Below, piece by piece: positions 16,305-24,926 of a stretch of 60,606 nucleotides of DNA; the stretch's first letter is position 1; each line of letters begins with the position of its first letter. This stretch comes from Paenibacillus sp. Soil750 (GTDB lineage Bacteria > Bacillota > Bacilli > Paenibacillales > NBRC-103111). Where the stretch lies: positions 36,407-97,012 of the forward strand of contig NZ_LMSD01000025.1 in assembly GCF_001428045.1 (NCBI RefSeq). Direction: 5' to 3'. A program made the translations under genes and the position numbers. The notes beneath the pieces are model-generated. The model ran no database searches and was not told the origin of the DNA. It saw only the letters and a list, made by a program, of their open reading frames with translations.

Positions 16305-17849
16305 CTACTTCTTAACCGCCTGATAAGCGGCGTTTATTTCATCAATGTACTTGGTACCTCCGCTGCTCTTCCATTGCTCAACCGCTTTTTTCCATCCCGC
16401 TGTGTCAAGCTCGCCGAGAATAAATTTGCTTTGAGCATCGTTGACGGTTTGATCCAACGTCTTGCCGAGTGTGGTATAGGTGGCCGATTTATAAGGTGCC
16501 GCAGGATTGAACACAGCAAACTTCTCATTTTCCCTGCGGACTTCTGTCGATCTAGCGACTTGCGGATCGTTCGATTTTAATTGCGGCAGCAAATCAGTCA
16601 ATATATTCATGTTATAGATGCCTGGACCCGCGCCTGTCGACTTGGTGAAGCCATCTTGATCTTTCCACACGACCTGTCCGCCGTCCAACGTATAGTTGAC
16701 TCCTTCAATGCCATAGTTTAGCAGGAGCTGTGCTTCCTTACTGCCCAATTTATCAATAAAACCTAAAACCTGGCGCAGCTGCTCTTCTGTCTTTACGTTT
16801 TTCTTTGGAATCATCATCATCAAGTTAAAGCCGGATTCACCACGTGTTTTGATGCCTGCCGGACCTGTAAATTGGTTAATCATAATCACTTGTGCCTTCG
16901 GATCATTTTTCTGGACTGACTTCTCCCGAGTAGAATCAGACACCTGATAATAAATACCCGCTTTGCCGCCATAGAAGATTTCGTTCTTCTTGTTAGAATC
17001 GACCAGTAGGAAATCCTGATTGACGCCATGCTCGTCATATAACTTTTTCATGGCATTAAGGGCCTCTGTGTACTGTGGTGTCAGCACAGCCGGAACCAAC
17101 TTACCACCGTCTTCCGCCCATTCGTTCGGTCCGCCTAGCCAGGTCAATAACGCCTTGAAATCCGAACCACCATTATCCATCACCCATCCGGTTGTATCTT
17201 TCTTCCCGTTCTTGTCGGGATCACCAGTTCCAAAAGCAACCGCTGTATTCAACAGCTCCTGCGGCGTAGAAGGCGCTTTAAGCCCCATATTGTCCAACCA
17301 GTCCTTGCGAATAAATATTGTACTTCTCGCTTTATCTCGAGCACGGTAGATCCCGTAATTTTTTCCTTTGTAGGAAGCATTGTTCAGGACACCCGCATCA
17401 AGGCGCTTCAAATTAGGGTAATCTTTGATATAGGGCGTTAAATCCCAGAAGACACCAGCATCGACAGCATTGGTAACTGCTGGTAGATTGAGATCGGCAA
17501 CAACAATTGTAGGCAAATCTCCTGCCGCGAGGGAGGCGGTTAGCTTGTCATTGTATGCCGCGTTCGGCACCCAGTTGATGTTCAGCTTAGAATTGGTAAC
17601 CTCCATCAGCTTCTTCATGACATCACTATCGGCTGCCGGTGCATTTGGCGAGGTGTACATGGCCATCATGGAGATACTTACCGCTTCAGCTGGTTTCGCG
17701 CTGGACGTGGCTGGTGCCGCAGTCGCGGATGATGGGGTTGCTTTTGACGTATCACCACTTGTTGTTCCTTCGCTGCATGCCGCTAGTAACGCAGTGCTTA
17801 CTACTAATACGAGCATAGCTCTCTTTTTCTGATAAGTAATCGTTTTCAT
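16305..17849 (-). CDS. Lipoprotein solute-binding protein, LplA type
   Basis: 514 residues. It is a family 1 extracellular binding protein with a lipobox LLAACSE, where C is the lipidated cysteine, followed by a low-complexity T/S/A linker. The start MKTITYQKK at 17847-17849 is preferred: it gives a standard lipoprotein signal 11 bases after AGAGGG. A nearby ATG at 17856 is only 2 bases from the ribosome site, and a longer frame to 18068 runs into the permease gene. It delivers oligosaccharides to the two permeases encoded just upstream. The size and the presence of large lobes fit carriers for di- to oligosaccharides. Confidence 0.88.
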   Translation of the reverse strand: MKTITYQKKRAMLVLVVSTALLAACSEGTTSGDTSKATPSSATAAPATSSAKPAEAVSISMMAMYTSPNAPAADSDVMKKLMEVTNSKLNINWVPNAAYNDKLTASLAAGDLPTIVVADLNLPAVTNAVDAGVFWDLTPYIKDYPNLKRLDAGVLNNASYKGKNYGIYRARDKARSTIFIRKDWLDNMGLKAPSTPQELLNTAVAFGTGDPDKNGKKDTTGWVMDNGGSDFKALLTWLGGPNEWAEDGGKLVPAVLTPQYTEALNAMKKLYDEHGVNQDFLLVDSNKKNEIFYGGKAGIYYQVSDSTREKSVQKNDPKAQVIMINQFTGPAGIKTRGESGFNLMMMIPKKNVKTEEQLRQVLGFIDKLGSKEAQLLLNYGIEGVNYTLDGGQVVWKDQDGFTKSTGAGPGIYNMNILTDLLPQLKSNDPQVARSTEVRRENEKFAVFNPAAPYKSATYTTLGKTLDQTVNDAQSKFILGELDTAGWKKAVEQWKSSGGTKYIDEINAAYQAVKK

Positions 17850-17925
17850 TTCTACCATTACCCTCTTTCTATTAAAATTATATATTAAATGATGACGAAC
17901 TGCACTCCCGAAAGCCATGCCAACA

Positions 17926-18843
17926 TCATCCTTTAACCGAACCGAGTAGAACGCCCTTGGTAAAATATTTCTGCAGAAACGGATATAAGAGTAAGATTGG
18001 AAGCGTCGCCACAACAATAACAGCCGCACGAACGATGTTCGAAGGTGGAATGTAAGTGAACTCGTCATCCCCGATCCCGGCCGTACTGACCGTCACGATT
18101 TGCCTCAGCAATACCTGAATTGGCCATTTGGCCTGATCATTCATATACAGAATCGCCGATAGGAATGTATTCCAATGACCCACCGCATAGAAAAGAGAAA
18201 TCGTTGCGACGGCCGGTAGCGACAAAGGCAGAATGATGCGAAACAGGATCACGGGGTCGCTCGCGCCATCGATCTTCGCTGATTCCTCCAATTCATCTGG
18301 AAGTGCCTGAAAGAAGCTTTTAAGTATGATTAAAATGAAAGGACTAACTAGCCCGGTAAGCCATAACGACCAGTAGGAATTCAGCAGCCCCATCGATTTT
18401 ACCAGTAAGAAATTAGGAATCAGCCCGCCACTGAACAGCATGGTGAACAAGATCATCAACATAACTGGATTTCGAACTTTTAAATATTTTCTCGATAGCG
18501 GATAAGCGATTAACGATGTCACAATAACATTAAGTGCGGTCCCCAGCACGGTAATGAATATTGTATTCAGGAGGCTTCTTGGCAACGTGTTGGAGGAAAA
18601 AATAAACCGGAATCCATCCAAGCTGAATTTTGTCGGTATAAGAAGAAACGAATGCGCTGCCAACTGAGAAGAATCCGCGACAGATGTTGCAAAGACATGC
18701 AAAATCGGAATGAAACAAATTAATGCATAAAGAAGTAGGAGGGAATAGTTAATCCCATCGAATAGCAGGTTTCCCGAACGCTTCTTGGACGCGATGATTG
18801 GCAAAGATACGTTTCCTGTGGCTGTCGGTTTCGTCTGTTCCAT
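17926..18843 (-). CDS. ABC sugar permease, LplC/YtcP type
   Basis: About 305 residues, six predicted transmembrane helices, and the EAA loop as EESAKIDGASDPVILFRIILP. The C-terminus YFTKGVLLGSVKG is the hallmark of LplC-type subunits. I place the start at ATG 18841-18843, which overlaps the stop of the partner permease (TAATG), 9 bases after AGAGGG. It forms the inner-membrane channel with the LplB-type protein. No ATPase gene is nearby, so a shared ATPase encoded elsewhere is likely. Confidence 0.9.
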   Translation of the reverse strand: MEQTKPTATGNVSLPIIASKKRSGNLLFDGINYSLLLLYALICFIPILHVFATSVADSSQLAAHSFLLIPTKFSLDGFRFIFSSNTLPRSLLNTIFITVLGTALNVIVTSLIAYPLSRKYLKVRNPVMLMILFTMLFSGGLIPNFLLVKSMGLLNSYWSLWLTGLVSPFILIILKSFFQALPDELEESAKIDGASDPVILFRIILPLSLPAVATISLFYAVGHWNTFLSAILYMNDQAKWPIQVLLRQIVTVSTAGIGDDEFTYIPPSNIVRAAVIVVATLPILLLYPFLQKYFTKGVLLGSVKG

Positions 18844-19739
18844 TACCATATACCCTCTTCTCCGAACTTTTTGGCCAAGCGGTTTGCGAGAAACACCATA
18901 ATCAGACCCGCTACCGATTTGAATAGACCCACTGCTGTACTGTAGCTAAATTGACCACCTAGAATCCCGACATTATAGACGTACGTATCGAATACATCCG
19001 CCACACCTCGATTCATGGAGTTCGACATCAAAAACACATGGTCAAAGCTAAGATCCATGATATCCCCTACTTTAAGAATGAGTAGAATGACAACGACATT
19101 GCGTATGCCTGGCAAAGTAATATGCCAAATTTGGCGTAGTCTGCTTGCTCCGTCAATCTCTGCTGCCTCATAAAGACTCGTGTCCACACCAGCTATGGCA
19201 GCTAGATAAATAATCGTGCCCCAGCCCGCATCATGCCAAATAGACTGAATCGTATATAACGGTCGGAACCATCCGGCATCGAGCATAAAGTTAATTTTAT
19301 TGCCGCCAATCGAAACCAACATATTGTTAACGATCCCACCTTCCGTCGTCAGCATGAGGTAGGACAGCGAAACCACTACAACCCAAGAAAGAAAATGCGG
19401 TAAGTAAATAACCGTCTGAATAAATCGTTTAAAAAACTGCTTTCGGATTTCATTTAACATGAGTGCGAGAAGGATTGGAATTGGAAAAGCAAATACAAAT
19501 CCATACACAAACAACATCAAAGTATTTCGGAGTAACACAAGAAACGTATCTTCCGTAAATAGCCTGTGGAAATGCTTGAACCCCACCCAAGGACTACCCG
19601 AAAACCCGAGAAACGGCTGATAATCTTGAAAAGCGATTATGTTACCGAGCATCGGCAAGTAACGAAAAATAATAAAATATAAGATACCGGGAATCATCAT
19701 GAGATATAGCCAACGATACTTACCTAACTCCAATTGCAC
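18843..19739 (-). CDS. ABC sugar permease, LplB type
   Basis: 298 residues and six predicted helices, starting with the typical YRWLYLMMIPGILYFIIF segment. The EAA loop reads YEAAEIDGASRLRQIWHITLP. The start is GTG 19737-19739, with a GGTGG site upstream. It is the first gene of the transporter unit (LplB, LplC, binding protein, regulator). A conserved ATTATCCGTATA-like motif about 65 bp upstream (19803-19817) is shared with the promoter region of the GH28 operon. Confidence 0.9.
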   Translation of the reverse strand: MQLELGKYRWLYLMMIPGILYFIIFRYLPMLGNIIAFQDYQPFLGFSGSPWVGFKHFHRLFTEDTFLVLLRNTLMLFVYGFVFAFPIPILLALMLNEIRKQFFKRFIQTVIYLPHFLSWVVVVSLSYLMLTTEGGIVNNMLVSIGGNKINFMLDAGWFRPLYTIQSIWHDAGWGTIIYLAAIAGVDTSLYEAAEIDGASRLRQIWHITLPGIRNVVVILLILKVGDIMDLSFDHVFLMSNSMNRGVADVFDTYVYNVGILGGQFSYSTAVGLFKSVAGLIMVFLANRLAKKFGEEGIW

Positions 19740-19802
19740 TACCTATAACACCACCTTGTCGAGTAATTAAACGCTTGCAAGCTCACTATAGCCGGATTCA
19801 AG

Positions 19803-19817
19803 ATTATCCGTATATTC
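19803..19817. promoter_or_regulatory. Candidate operator or promoter motif shared with the GH28 promoter
   Basis: ATTATCCGTATATTC occurs 64-78 bp upstream of the LplB-type gene. A nearly identical ATTATCCGTATATATTC lies at 22444-22460, ~105 bp upstream of the GH28 gene. These are the first genes of the two upstream transcription units of the pectin-type locus. On the minus strand GGATAAT could also serve as a -10 box. Confidence 0.45.
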
Positions 19818-19875
19818 TCTTTGAACAACGACATGCTAGACAGCGCTGTTTCGAACTCGATTATCATTAGTTAGC

Positions 19876-21063
19876 CTAATTATCATTCGTTAGGATTGAA
19901 GCTAAATCCATCTGATAGACGTGTCGCTGTCCTTCATGCGTCGAATCGAATGAGATACACGTGCCTTCTCGATTCCAACGGGGATGTAAATCGCAGCGGA
20001 TATCACCGTCCAGTTCAGGCAGCGAATAATACGAGGCGAGTTTGATTCCCTTTTGCGTTTGTAGATTGTAGATATACAAATGTCTATACGAATCGCTATC
20101 TGGATAACTGTCATAGAGCATGAACCGCCGATCCGGGGAGTAGCTGCAATGTCCATCCTTTAGAAAAAAAGACTTATCAATCGTCGCTGCCTCACGCTTC
20201 ATGTCTTTCCACACATATAGCTGCTCTCCCTCAGGATTGGTCGCCAATTCACCAGCATGGATAGCTAATTGCTCGCGGTCCCGCCAATGATAATGAGACG
20301 CATAGCCATAGTCGGCAAGCAGGAATAAATCGGAACCGTCCGTATTCATTGTCACAACAGCTGTTTTCCACACCTTATCTTTATCAGGGAAACAGCGCAC
20401 CAGAGCGACAAGACGTGAGCCGTCCGTGTTAAAGGTGATATGGTTGATCAATATTTTTCTATCCTCACCTTGAAAATACGATTTGGTAAATTCCCATAAA
20501 TGCTGTAAAGAAATTGTCAGCCGACTGATTCCTGACAACAGGTCAATCAGATAGATACCATCATCTTCCGGATGGGGGACGTTCGAGTAAGCGTCTATTT
20601 CTCCCGCATACCCGTATCCCGGTCGAAAATCGTACATGCGTGGGAAATTGATACTGACTGCATATCGACCAGTCGGATCGACATTAGCAACCGGCCTTTC
20701 CAAGGGATAGGACTTACCCGTTGATATATTCAGCACGATACCTTCATAAACGCTACCGTTCCTCTGATTAAATATAACCGTGTCCTGCGGATACGCGGGA
20801 TGCCATTGCAGCATACTGCCCTGCTGAAAGTTCCATGCCGTTGTTTCTCCGATGACGGTGAAGCTGTTATTCCGCAAATCGATAAAACCAAGCTCGGCTC
20901 GGTCTTCCGCAAGCGGAAGACGATCACAAAAGGCGACTCTATGGCATAGATGATACCGATCGTTTCCGCTCCATGCCGGCGTGTCATAATAACCGAAAAA
21001 ATAATGACCGTCTTCGTTTGTTAGACGCTCTGCTCTCAACACTTCATCCTTTATCCGATCCAT
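19876..21063 (-). CDS. PL22-like beta-propeller, putative oligouronide lyase
   Basis: 395 residues without signal peptide. Blade-like repeats occur throughout (HYFFGYYDTPAWSGNDRYHL, NHITFNTDGSRLVALVR, DGHCSYSPDRRFMLYDS, DLHPRWNREGTCISFDS). The histidines in the last three segments resemble the metal-site pattern of oligogalacturonate lyases, but overall similarity to the PL22-like protein at 5642-6814 is low. Proteins of this type are often annotated only as WD40-like. Its ATG lies inside the GH28 gene (13-bp overlap), so the two are translationally coupled and probably act in sequence on the same oligosaccharide. The catalytic role is unproven. Confidence 0.65.
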   Translation of the reverse strand: MDRIKDEVLRAERLTNEDGHYFFGYYDTPAWSGNDRYHLCHRVAFCDRLPLAEDRAELGFIDLRNNSFTVIGETTAWNFQQGSMLQWHPAYPQDTVIFNQRNGSVYEGIVLNISTGKSYPLERPVANVDPTGRYAVSINFPRMYDFRPGYGYAGEIDAYSNVPHPEDDGIYLIDLLSGISRLTISLQHLWEFTKSYFQGEDRKILINHITFNTDGSRLVALVRCFPDKDKVWKTAVVTMNTDGSDLFLLADYGYASHYHWRDREQLAIHAGELATNPEGEQLYVWKDMKREAATIDKSFFLKDGHCSYSPDRRFMLYDSYPDSDSYRHLYIYNLQTQKGIKLASYYSLPELDGDIRCDLHPRWNREGTCISFDSTHEGQRHVYQMDLASILTNDN

Positions 21064-22340
21064 TGCTCATTACCTCCCGCTTCAATAGGCGCGTGATCGT
21101 AGAGAACATTCTCCGAATATGCGAGACATAGTTTATGGCGCCTATGCTCGGCCGCTTCTGTGCATTCGAAAACTTGAATATGATCAAGTCTCACGTTCTT
21201 TCCATACGCAATCGTCATATAGGCGGGCTTGATCATAAATTCAGTATCCCGCTGCTCTTTAAGCATCCTTTTGCCCGTAATGGGTTTATTTCTATTGCTG
21301 TAAGGCGTATAACCGGTAATGCGCATCGTTATATTTTGAAATGAAATATTATCGAGCAAGCTGTCCGGTGCTCCTTGAACAACAATTGTGCTTTGCGTAT
21401 TAATGAAGAGATCGCGAAATGCTATATCTCTCACACTGCCCATTTTTGAGTCAGCATGCCGCTTCTCGATATCGATGAACAGCGGTAATACCGGCTTGAT
21501 ATGATACAAGTCTGCTGATTCAATCGTAATATCACTCATTCGCACTCTCTCTACGCTGCCTCCGTCTTTGACGAAGAAGCCGATCCCGATCGATGCATGA
21601 ATGGTGCAATGATTGAAAGTAATATCGCTGATATTCCCGTACGTCTCCGTTCCTAGCTTAATGGCTGTATTCGGTGTCTCTAGGATGCAATTCGTCACGA
21701 AGATTGGCCCGCACGCCTCTTGCTCCGTGCTTTTTATTGGGATGCAATCGTCACCTGTCGATAGGTGACAATCTGAAATGAAAACATGGCGGCAGCTGTC
21801 TGGTACGATACCGTCAGTATTCAAATGATAGCGATAATTCTGTATCGAAATGCGGCTGATATATACCGTATCGCAATGTTTTAAATGAACGGTCCAAAAC
21901 GAGCTGTCCCGAATACGAATATCCTCCAACGTGACCGAGCGGCAATTATCGAAGAAGCAGGTGCAGACCCGCAGATCAGGCGGCTGCGGTACTCCCCACC
22001 AAGAGCCGAACTTCTCTGTCCCGAACCCCCGAATCGTTCCTTTCCCTGTAATACCGAATAAATCTGCATTCGTCGCTTTAAACAAAATCCTGCTCTCGTA
22101 CACGCCAGACCAGTCTTCTCGATAATCAGCACGATTCGTCGAAGCCCAAAGCGTAGCGCCTATTTCTAGATGTAGCAAGACACCGCTCTTCAGTTCGACA
22201 CTTCCAATTAAATATTCGCCAGCGGGAACGTTAACCGTCCCTCCGCCAATCCGGTGACATTCGTCTATCGCCGCCTGAAACGATGGACTGTCCAGTATGG
22301 ATAGATCACCGACAGCTCCGTAAGCCTTCACATCCAACAT
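21051..22340 (-). CDS. GH28 polygalacturonase-type glycosidase
   Basis: 429 residues, right-handed beta-helix. It starts with the Pectate_lyase_3-like VKAYGAVGD motif. The GH28 acid pair motifs are present: LNTDGIVPD near residue 173 and TGDDCIPIKS near 196. The usual G-H-G and R-I-K elements appear as PNTAIKLGTE, a common variant in bacterial exo-acting and rhamnogalacturonan-type members. There is no signal peptide, so it likely acts on imported oligogalacturonides. The ATG at 22338-22340 is preceded by AAGGATCG. It is the first gene of the unit and overlaps the next gene by 13 bp. Confidence 0.85.
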   Translation of the reverse strand: MLDVKAYGAVGDLSILDSPSFQAAIDECHRIGGGTVNVPAGEYLIGSVELKSGVLLHLEIGATLWASTNRADYREDWSGVYESRILFKATNADLFGITGKGTIRGFGTEKFGSWWGVPQPPDLRVCTCFFDNCRSVTLEDIRIRDSSFWTVHLKHCDTVYISRISIQNYRYHLNTDGIVPDSCRHVFISDCHLSTGDDCIPIKSTEQEACGPIFVTNCILETPNTAIKLGTETYGNISDITFNHCTIHASIGIGFFVKDGGSVERVRMSDITIESADLYHIKPVLPLFIDIEKRHADSKMGSVRDIAFRDLFINTQSTIVVQGAPDSLLDNISFQNITMRITGYTPYSNRNKPITGKRMLKEQRDTEFMIKPAYMTIAYGKNVRLDHIQVFECTEAAEHRRHKLCLAYSENVLYDHAPIEAGGNEQWIG

Positions 22341-22492
22341 GTTCGACCACGATCCTTTCTATAGTAAGTGCTGTAAAGAATAACCTTCGTCAGTACAATC
22401 TAATAAGGTTCTTGAGCACGGAAGTATCGTAACGTACTTGTGAATTATCCGTATATATTCATTACCTAACTATCTTTGAAATTTCGGTCTAC
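22341..22492. promoter_or_regulatory. Promoter region of the GH28 unit
   Basis: It contains ATTATCCGTATATATTC (22444-22460), near-identical to the motif at 19803-19817 upstream of the LplB-type gene. No other structure is apparent. Confidence 0.4.
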
Positions 22493-22624
22493 TCACAGCG
22501 CTTCAATATCTGCGGAGTAAATAGCTGCAGCGGAGTACCCCGTATCTGCAAATCCATTCGGATCATAAGCCGTATATCCGCTAGCATGCAGAATATTATA
22601 TAGATTGTTGAAGTCAGTTTTTTA
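22493..22624 (-). pseudogene. Orphan C-terminal coding fragment
   Basis: The minus strand encodes about 43 residues, including DFNNLYNILHASGYTAYDP and NGFADTGYSAAAIYSADIEA, with a TGA stop at 22493-22495 and a TAA immediately upstream of the frame. There is no start codon or ribosome site. The composition is that of a real protein rather than random frame, so it looks like the surviving tail of a deleted gene. I do not recognise the family. Confidence 0.4.
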
Positions 22625-22692
22625 AATATGTGTTTGAAAAAAAGAGAAGTTTTTCGACATTCGTAGGATACATATATGAAACCGTAAACACG

Positions 22693-22732
22693 TAAAAACC
22701 CTACGATATTATCTATTATCGTAGGGTTTTTA
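22693..22732. terminator. Bidirectional terminator hairpin
   Basis: AAAAACCCTACGATA-ttatcta-TATCGTAGGGTTTTT forms a stem of about 15 bp with A and T tails on both sides, so it can end transcription in either direction. It lies immediately downstream of the ABC remnant. Confidence 0.85.
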
Positions 22733-22751
22733 GAGCTTATTTTATTCGAAT

Positions 22752-22943
22752 CTAATGAACCAAACGCCCATCCCGAAACCGCACAATCCGCTCCGCCTGC
22801 TCCGCAACGGAGCCCGAAGGCCCCATGATAGCGACAAACTCGCCCTGCGCGATGTCTAGTGAAATGTCATCTAACGCTCGGATCGTTTCGCCGCCCATGT
22901 GATAAAATTTGCTGACATGCTCAATTTGAATTAAGGCTGTCAT
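22752..22943 (-). pseudogene. ABC-transporter ATPase with the catalytic core deleted
   Basis: It starts MTALIQIEHVSKFYHMGGE, includes the A-loop tyrosine and IAQGEFVAIMGPSG, and breaks off within Walker A. It is joined through SVAEQAERIVRFRDGRLVH to the C-terminal end of the same protein type. Q-loop, signature, Walker B and H-loop are absent, so it cannot hydrolyse ATP. This copy keeps the N-terminus that the copy at 40765-41400 has lost, and begins about 55 bp after the sigK fragment, suggesting an ancestral order sigK then ABC ATPase. Confidence 0.8.
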
Positions 22944-22998
22944 TGTCTTCGCCCCCATTATTTGAAGCCAAATAAATGAAGAATACGATCCAATTCTT

Positions 22999-23088
22999 TT
23001 ACCGCTTCGCCTTATAAAATTCATGATACAGCCTCATCAACGCCCGCTTCTCAATACGTGATACATACGAACGCGAAATACCCATATT
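22999..23088 (-). pseudogene. sigK: sigK remnant (3' end, region 4)
   Basis: The minus strand encodes MGISRSYVSRIEKRALMRLY then HEFYKAKR and a TAA at 22999-23001. This is the helix-turn-helix C-terminus of sigma-K, exactly the part absent from the fragment at 5106-5490. Its upstream edge is fused at CTTAATATGGG to the stop codon of the sulfatase remnant. Confidence 0.85.
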
Positions 23089-23880
23089 AAGGCTTATACG
23101 GCACAATATTTGAAGTGCTACTACTATCCCCATCTGTATTCGAACCAACCACTCTGTAATAATACTGCGTTCCTGCTGTTAAGCCGGTATCCGTAAATTC
23201 ATAGAATGGAGCTGCAGATACCGTCCCCCTAAGCGTCCCCGGACCCGGATAAATATTCGATGCCCATGAAGAACGATATACTTTGTAATTACCGGTTGGC
23301 AAATTTGATTTACGTAGAATGAATTGATCGAACATGGTTTGTTGGTTCTTGCTGAAAACTCCAGCATATCCTTGCGTAAAAGAGGTGTCGGTTACAGGAT
23401 CACTGATGACATCTTCATTCAACATGCCTACAAGTGAAGAGCCATTCACCTTTAAGCTTAAAGTTGCTTTTGTCAGCGTAACACCGATATACTCGTCATC
23501 AATATCCGCGATTGACTTACATACCAAATCACCTGCAGGACTGCCGTTAACAACTTTTTGAAGCTTAATATACTGCTGACCAGATGCAGTTGAGCCGGAA
23601 CAATCGGCACTCGCAAGACCAAGCCGGTAATAATTGTTCCCTGCTGCATCAGAACGAACAGCAACTCCTGCTAAGCTAGACCAGGTTCCAGCCTCTACCT
23701 TGTATCCCCATATCCCAGATCATCTGCATAGATTAGAATCACATTTGGTGCAGCATTCACTTTGGGAGAATCGGACATTCCCATGAGAATCGCTGCCCCG
23801 GTTGCAATAAAAAGAGTCTTTGCAATTATGTTCCAGTTTACATTATCCGTAATAATCATCACCCTCCAAATATCAATCAA
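23087..23880 (-). pseudogene. Secreted sulfatase remnant with central deletion
   Basis: The 5' part (23880 to ~23697) encodes a signal peptide (IAKTLFIATGAAILMGM) and the first sulfatase strand APNVILIYADDLGYGD, then a frameshift and stop. The 3' part (~23695 to 23087) carries in another frame a jelly-roll-like binding domain (VEAGTWSSLAGVAVRSDAAG) and a fibronectin type III-like domain (TGNYKVYRSS, AGTQYYYRVVGSN), ending NIVPYKP-stop. The whole catalytic domain, including the formylglycine motif, is deleted. Originally it was probably a large extracellular sulfatase, which fits the four intact sulfatases next to it. Confidence 0.75.
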
Positions 23881-23979
23881 TTTTCATACCACATAAAACC
23901 TAATCTCTCATTTGACGGTATTGTCGAATCATGTAACATTGCTTATACTTTCATATAGGGATGAAAGGTTCATACACAG

Positions 23980-24921
23980 TTGGTAGATGGGGTGTTTACG
24001 TTGGGATATTTGACTAAGATTAAACAATTAAACGAGCTGCGTTTAACACTCAAATGGATTTATGAGTGGAAGCTCCCTCCTGAGCATGAACTTTTCAAGG
24101 CCAGCTTCCCCTCTACGGTCATCTGGGTCATTCTAGAAGGGCAGAAAAAGGTGCAGATTGGCGAAGTCCTTTACGAATTAAAATCAGGCGATATCGTTAT
24201 TATCCCACCTCTTACATCTCGCACTGGATTTCAAGAGAAAGCTTCCAATAGTGATTTTCACTACATTACATTAGCAGCTGATATTCATGTTGGCTCCCTG
24301 GATTTTGTCAAATTGTATGCCATGCCCGTTGTTTATCAAATAGAAGAGCAAGAAATTTGGCTTCCGGTTGTAGAGCGCACTTATCATCTTCTAAAGCAAT
24401 CCGACCAATTGTTGGAAAGTATGCAGTTGGACAGTCAATGGAATAAAGATGTGACTGAATTTACTTCAGAGCTGTCTACACTTCAAACCATTGAGTTGCT
24501 CGATGTGCAGCGTTTGTTTTATGAGTGGTTTCTCCAGCTATGCCGACTTGTCAGTTCCCTTTTGCCGGAGCAACCCATACAAACGGATAAGCGCCTAAGA
24601 GAGGTTTGCGAATATATCCATAGAAATATTGGAGGTCATTTAACTCCCTCGCATCTCGCTGCTGTCGCTTATGTGAGTGAGAGTCACCTCCGCCTTCTGT
24701 TCCGCAAAGCGTTCGGCAATTCACCTATGGAATACGTCCTCAAGGCTAGGATCAAGCATGCGAGAGAGCTATTGTTGGATAGTGAGAACAGTCTCGGAGA
24801 GATTGCACGCCGGGTTGGCTTTGATAACACAAGTAAATTCAGCCGCCATTTCTCGAAGTTGGAAGGACTCAGCCCACGAGATTATAGAAAACAATTTCAA
24901 AATCCGGGGAAAGGGCATTAA
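23980..24921 (+). CDS. AraC-family regulator with cupin sensor
   Basis: Up to 313 residues, soluble. The N-terminal cupin-type sensing domain spans about 30-110 (VIWVILEGQKKVQIGEVLYE). The C-terminal AraC double helix-turn-helix spans about 205-310 (LAAVAYVSESHLRLLFRKAF, ARRVGFDNTSKFSRHFSKLE). The start is uncertain: TTG 23980, GTG 23992 or TTG 24001, the last placed 8 bases after GATGGGG. It converges with the sulfatase genes (stop codons 5 bp apart). It probably activates the sulfatase/GH51 operon in response to a cytoplasmic sugar, since no transmembrane regulator lies beside that operon. Confidence 0.85.
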   Translation: MVDGVFTLGYLTKIKQLNELRLTLKWIYEWKLPPEHELFKASFPSTVIWVILEGQKKVQIGEVLYELKSGDIVIIPPLTSRTGFQEKASNSDFHYITLAADIHVGSLDFVKLYAMPVVYQIEEQEIWLPVVERTYHLLKQSDQLLESMQLDSQWNKDVTEFTSELSTLQTIELLDVQRLFYEWFLQLCRLVSSLLPEQPIQTDKRLREVCEYIHRNIGGHLTPSHLAAVAYVSESHLRLLFRKAFGNSPMEYVLKARIKHARELLLDSENSLGEIARRVGFDNTSKFSRHFSKLEGLSPRDYRKQFQNPGKGH

Positions 24922-24926
24922 TCCAT

